This document shows, one piece after another, positions 38,278 through 41,653 of a DNA stretch of 41,653 nt. This DNA is from Halieaceae bacterium (GTDB lineage: Bacteria; Pseudomonadota; Gammaproteobacteria; Pseudomonadales; Halieaceae). The DNA lies in the NCBI GenBank assembly GCA_018657645.1, contig JABHWT010000074.1, positions 1 through 41,653 of the forward strand, in the 5' to 3' direction. The first letter of the stretch is position 1, and the number at the start of each line of letters is the position of its first letter. Below the pieces are notes generated by a model, which saw only the letters and a program-made list of their open reading frames with translations, was not told the origin of the DNA and searched no databases. The position numbers were made by a program, and so were the translations under genes.

Positions 38278-38346
38278 TCGCATCCACTCGTTGAACGAGT
38301 GTTTGGAGGAATTCGGCGAGAATTATTGGACTACGATCTCTTCTGA
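38278..38346 (+). pseudogene. Transposase/integrase-core (rve-type) remnant
   Basis: Translation of 38278-38346 is SHPLVERVFGGIRRELLDYDLF*, matching the conserved SHPFVERLIGTIRREYLDxxLFW end of integrase cores as I remember it; stop where Trp is expected and stop a few codons upstream. Confidence 0.65.
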
Positions 38347-38678
38347 GCAGCGGCGGGCCTGGCTCTATTTACTCCCGCTTCTCAGTCTTCCATAAGCTTG
38401 TCTACAAGAACCATAAAGATATAAAAATGCATATAAGCTTTATATTACAGATATAATGTTACTTGTCTTAATAGACCCTAAATGATACTTTAAGTCTTTT
38501 GCAATGCCGTGGTAAGCCGCCGGAGGGCATCGGCAAATACGAGGGAAATAGTGGAATGCGCCAGTTGGTCGCCAGGGGCGAGGTAAGCTATATATTGTAG
38601 ATACACACGGGTAAACTCGCTGCTGGAGTAGCGCCCAGGCCAGTTCCCTTGCGGCGAAGAGACCGACCAGGAGGTTAA

Positions 38679-39113
38679 ATGACAATTGCACAAGTATCGC
38701 TCAGAGATGGAATGATGAAACTGCCGGGTGAAGCGGGGGAGAAAGGCACTCTCCTTGGCAGTCGGTGTGGCAATTGTGGAGAGCGATTCTTCGTGATCCG
38801 GGAAATTTGCGAAAGCTGCCAAAGCACTTCGCTTGAGGATATTCAGCTCAGCGCAACCGGGTCGCTGTATGCGTTTTCGGTAATGTACTATCCGCCGCCG
38901 CCGCCCTACCGTGGACCGGATCCCTTTGTTCCCTTTGGCATAGGCTGGGTCGAATTGCCCGAGGGGCTGCTGGTATATCTACCGCTAACCGAGAGTAACC
39001 CGCGGAAACTGCAGGTTGGCATGAAAATGGATCTCACTTTCGGTGTTTTTACCGAGGACGAACAGGGTAACGATATCATCGTACCCCTGTTCGCTCCGCG
39101 GCAGGAAGAATGA
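38679..39113 (+). CDS. Zn-ribbon/OB-fold (DUF35) acyl-CoA-binding protein
   Basis: 144 aa; CGNCGERFFVIREICESCQS zinc ribbon, then OB-fold; directly upstream of a thiolase-like gene. Confidence 0.9.
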   Translation: MTIAQVSLRDGMMKLPGEAGEKGTLLGSRCGNCGERFFVIREICESCQSTSLEDIQLSATGSLYAFSVMYYPPPPPYRGPDPFVPFGIGWVELPEGLLVYLPLTESNPRKLQVGMKMDLTFGVFTEDEQGNDIIVPLFAPRQEE

Positions 39114-39162
39114 GGGTGCGGATGGAGGACATGAAATTCATAATCTCCCGGGAGACGAAGTA

Positions 39163-40338
39163 ATGAGTGGAATTGTTATTGCTGGTGTCGGAATGCACCC
39201 ATTTGGACGCTATCCCGATAAGACACCAGAGAAGATGTCATTGCACGCCATTCAGGCCGCGCTCGAAGATTCGGGCCTGAGCTACCCGGATATTGAGTTG
39301 GTTCTGTGTGGCAAGGTGGTCTATAAAAAGGAGGGAGAGGGCATTGATTTAATGATGAAGTTGGGCATGACCGGCGTGCCCATCTACCAGATCAACGCCA
39401 TGTGCGCCACCGGCGGCGCAATGCTCAAGTTGGCCGCCGACGCAATCACCAGCGGCTCCTGTGAAGTGGTACTGGTGTACGGCTTCGACAAGCACCAGGG
39501 TATGTTCCAGGACCTGGGAGAACAGTGGCAGAACGAGCTGGGTATGAAGGCCAGTCCGATCGCCTTCGCTACCGTCGCTCAGCGCTATATGCACGAACAC
39601 GGGGCCACTGAGGAAGATTTCGCCCGGGTGGCGGTGAAGGCTCACCGCAATGGTGCCCGCAATCCCAACGCCCTGTTTAGAAACGAAATCACCGTGGAAG
39701 ATGTGCTTAACTCTCCGATGGTTGCCTACCCTCTGCATCTATACAATTTTTGTACCCCTGACGATGGAGCAGCCGCGGCCATTGTCTGCAGCGAGCGGGC
39801 GGCGCAGAAACTGGGTATTCGAGAGCCGATCAGAATCGCATCGACCGTGATGCAGACTGCTTCCTATCCGCCTCCCGTATTGGAGCCTGCCAACCAGTAC
39901 AGCGTTGATCTCACTGGCGGGCCGGGTACACCTGTCGTTACCCTGGCAGCCGAAAAGGCATACCAGGCCGCAGGTATAGGTCCGCAGGATATTGATATCT
40001 GCGAGGTACAGGATACCGACTCAGGCCACGAACTGGTGCATATCGAGCAACTGGGTCTTTGTGAAAAAGGGGAAGCCTACCGCTTGCTGCGCCAGGGGGT
40101 ATTCGATATTGACGGACGTCTGCCGGTCAATCCCAGCGGAGGCATTCAGTGTAAGGGCGAGCCCCCGGGGGCCTCTGGCCTTGGGCAGATCTGTGAGATT
40201 GTGTGGCAGCTTCGCGGTGAGGCCGGTTCCAGGCAGGTCAGCCGAGACGTTCGCAATGGTCTGTGCCAGGTGTTCGGCTGGAACCACGTGGCCGCCGTCA
40301 CCATCCTGCAGAAGATGAAAGGAGATGACAGTCAGTGA
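39163..40338 (+). CDS. Thiolase-like (SCP2/lipid-transfer type) protein
   Basis: Likely start ATG 39163 (MSGIVIAGVGMHPFGRYPDK); INAMCATGGAMLKLAADAI nucleophile region, NPSGGIQCKGEPPGASGLGQI. Confidence 0.9.
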   Translation: MSGIVIAGVGMHPFGRYPDKTPEKMSLHAIQAALEDSGLSYPDIELVLCGKVVYKKEGEGIDLMMKLGMTGVPIYQINAMCATGGAMLKLAADAITSGSCEVVLVYGFDKHQGMFQDLGEQWQNELGMKASPIAFATVAQRYMHEHGATEEDFARVAVKAHRNGARNPNALFRNEITVEDVLNSPMVAYPLHLYNFCTPDDGAAAAIVCSERAAQKLGIREPIRIASTVMQTASYPPPVLEPANQYSVDLTGGPGTPVVTLAAEKAYQAAGIGPQDIDICEVQDTDSGHELVHIEQLGLCEKGEAYRLLRQGVFDIDGRLPVNPSGGIQCKGEPPGASGLGQICEIVWQLRGEAGSRQVSRDVRNGLCQVFGWNHVAAVTILQKMKGDDSQ

Positions 40339-41504
40339 ATTTTGAAGAGAGCGAACAGATCACCATGCTGCGCGAGTCTCTGCGCCGGTTTCTGGATAAG
40401 GAACTGTCCCGCGAAGAGGCCAGGCAGTTTGACCAGACAATGGAGTTCCCTCGGGAGAAATTCAGGAAGCTGTGCGAACTGGGGGTGACAGGGCTGACCA
40501 CGCCTGAGGAATATGGCGGCATGGGTGTGGATATTCTAGCGGCCATCGTCACCATCGAGGAACTTGCCCAACGAGGCACTTCACTGGCGGGACCTTTTAT
40601 TCACTGCGCATTTTATGGTGCGATGAATATCCTGGAGAACGGCAATGAGCAGCAGAAACAGGAACTGTTGCCCAGGCTCGCCAACGGCGAAATCCTTTTT
40701 GCCTATGGCTTGAGTGAGCCCGACGTGGGTGGAGATCTTGCCTCCGTGGGTGTGACGGCGGCCCTGAGTGAAGATGGCAAAACGGTAACGATCAACGGCA
40801 CCAAGCGGTGGTGTACCGGTGCGCATATTGCGGACTATATCTATACTTTGGTGCGAAGCGGTCCAAAGGAAGATCGCTACAAAAACCTGTCGCTGGTATT
40901 GGTACCTTTGAAGTCAGCGGGGCTGAGCATTGTCGATATCGATCATACCGGCCTCAGGTACACCGAGACCACCGATGTGATATTTGAAGGCGTCTCTGTA
41001 CCGGTGGAAAATATTGTTGGCGGCATGGCGTGCTGGAACCGGGGTTGGAAAATGTTGGCAGGCCCATCGCTGGATGTGGAAAAACTGGAGATCACTGCTG
41101 TCGCCTTCGGTATCACCTGTGCTGCTGTAGAGGATGCCTGGCAGTACGCTCAGGAGCGCAAGCAGTTTGGTAGCCGTATCTGCGGACACCAATCAGTGCG
41201 GCATGCCCTGGTGGATGCCAGAACCAAGCTGGAAGCTTGCCGATACATGCTGTATCACGCAGCCTGGCTTGCGACCGAGGGGCGGGACTGCAGTGTGGAG
41301 AGTTCCATGGCCAAGTTATTCGTCGCTGATACAGCGGTGGAAATTGTACTCAGTTGCCAGCGCGTGATGGGTGCCTATGGTTATGCGCGTGAGTACGACA
41401 TGGAACGCTATGTACGCGATATTTTGTGCATGCCCATGGTAGGAGGGTCTTCTAATATGCAGCGTAACAATATTGCCAATCGGCTGCGCCTGCCCACCAA
41501 GTGA
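40335..41504 (+). CDS. Acyl-CoA dehydrogenase
   Basis: 389 aa, GTG start overlapping thiolase stop (GTGA); FAYGLSEPDVGGDLASVGVTA, RKQFGSRICGHQSVRHALVDA, QRVMGAYGYAREYDMERYVRDI. Confidence 0.93.
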   Translation: MNFEESEQITMLRESLRRFLDKELSREEARQFDQTMEFPREKFRKLCELGVTGLTTPEEYGGMGVDILAAIVTIEELAQRGTSLAGPFIHCAFYGAMNILENGNEQQKQELLPRLANGEILFAYGLSEPDVGGDLASVGVTAALSEDGKTVTINGTKRWCTGAHIADYIYTLVRSGPKEDRYKNLSLVLVPLKSAGLSIVDIDHTGLRYTETTDVIFEGVSVPVENIVGGMACWNRGWKMLAGPSLDVEKLEITAVAFGITCAAVEDAWQYAQERKQFGSRICGHQSVRHALVDARTKLEACRYMLYHAAWLATEGRDCSVESSMAKLFVADTAVEIVLSCQRVMGAYGYAREYDMERYVRDILCMPMVGGSSNMQRNNIANRLRLPTK

Positions 41505-41582
41505 GGGCTGTTCAGCTGCCCCTTACCAGTTCCATTCGGTATAAGGTGCACCCCATGTGTCGAGTATGCACCCATAGAAATA

Positions 41583-41653
41583 TGGTAGCTACGGGTGGAC
41601 TTGAACCACCGACCCCAGCATTATGAATGCTGTGCTCTAACCAGCTGAGCTAC
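41583..41653 (-). tRNA. tRNA-Met (anticodon CAT), 5' end truncated by the window edge, CCA encoded
   Basis: Reverse complement reads GTAGCTCAGCTGGTTAGAGCACAGCATTCATAATGCTGGGGTCGGTGGTTCAAGTCCACCCGTAGCTACCA: D arm, CAGCA-ttCATaa-TGCTG anticodon stem-loop, GGTGG-TTCAAGT-CCACC T arm. Confidence 0.93.

Overview
The window looks like an ordinary gammaproteobacterium-like chromosomal segment that is rich in catabolic genes (taxonomy is inferred from protein style only). It encodes about 34 credible proteins. These include acyl-CoA/steroid-like lipid catabolism enzymes (acyl-CoA synthetase, four oxidoreductases of the SDR/OYE type, enoyl-CoA hydratase, a DUF35 + thiolase-like + acyl-CoA dehydrogenase operon, and a TonB-dependent receptor). 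Two paralogous exported YtcJ-like amidohydrolases are present, one of them translationally coupled to a metallo-beta-lactamase-fold lipoprotein. There is also a Tat-amidase/MadL/MadM malonate-transport cluster, a sorbosone-dehydrogenase-like/cytochrome c fusion, a molybdopterin oxidoreductase, a CBS-tetradomain regulator and a secreted 17-residue-repeat fibre with a peptidase S74 chaperone domain. A truncated tRNA-Met(CAT) lies at the right edge. I found no CRISPR array, phage block, toxin-antitoxin pair or recognisable defence system. The most interesting signals are the S74 repeat fibre, the amidase-madLM arrangement, the thiolase-like protein with GEP in place of the GHP motif next to DUF35, the CBS/zinc-tail fusion, the AT-rich island with a decayed transposase/integrase remnant, and a TetR gene whose divergent neighbour appears to be a decayed GST. 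All assignments come from reading translated sequence, without database searches.
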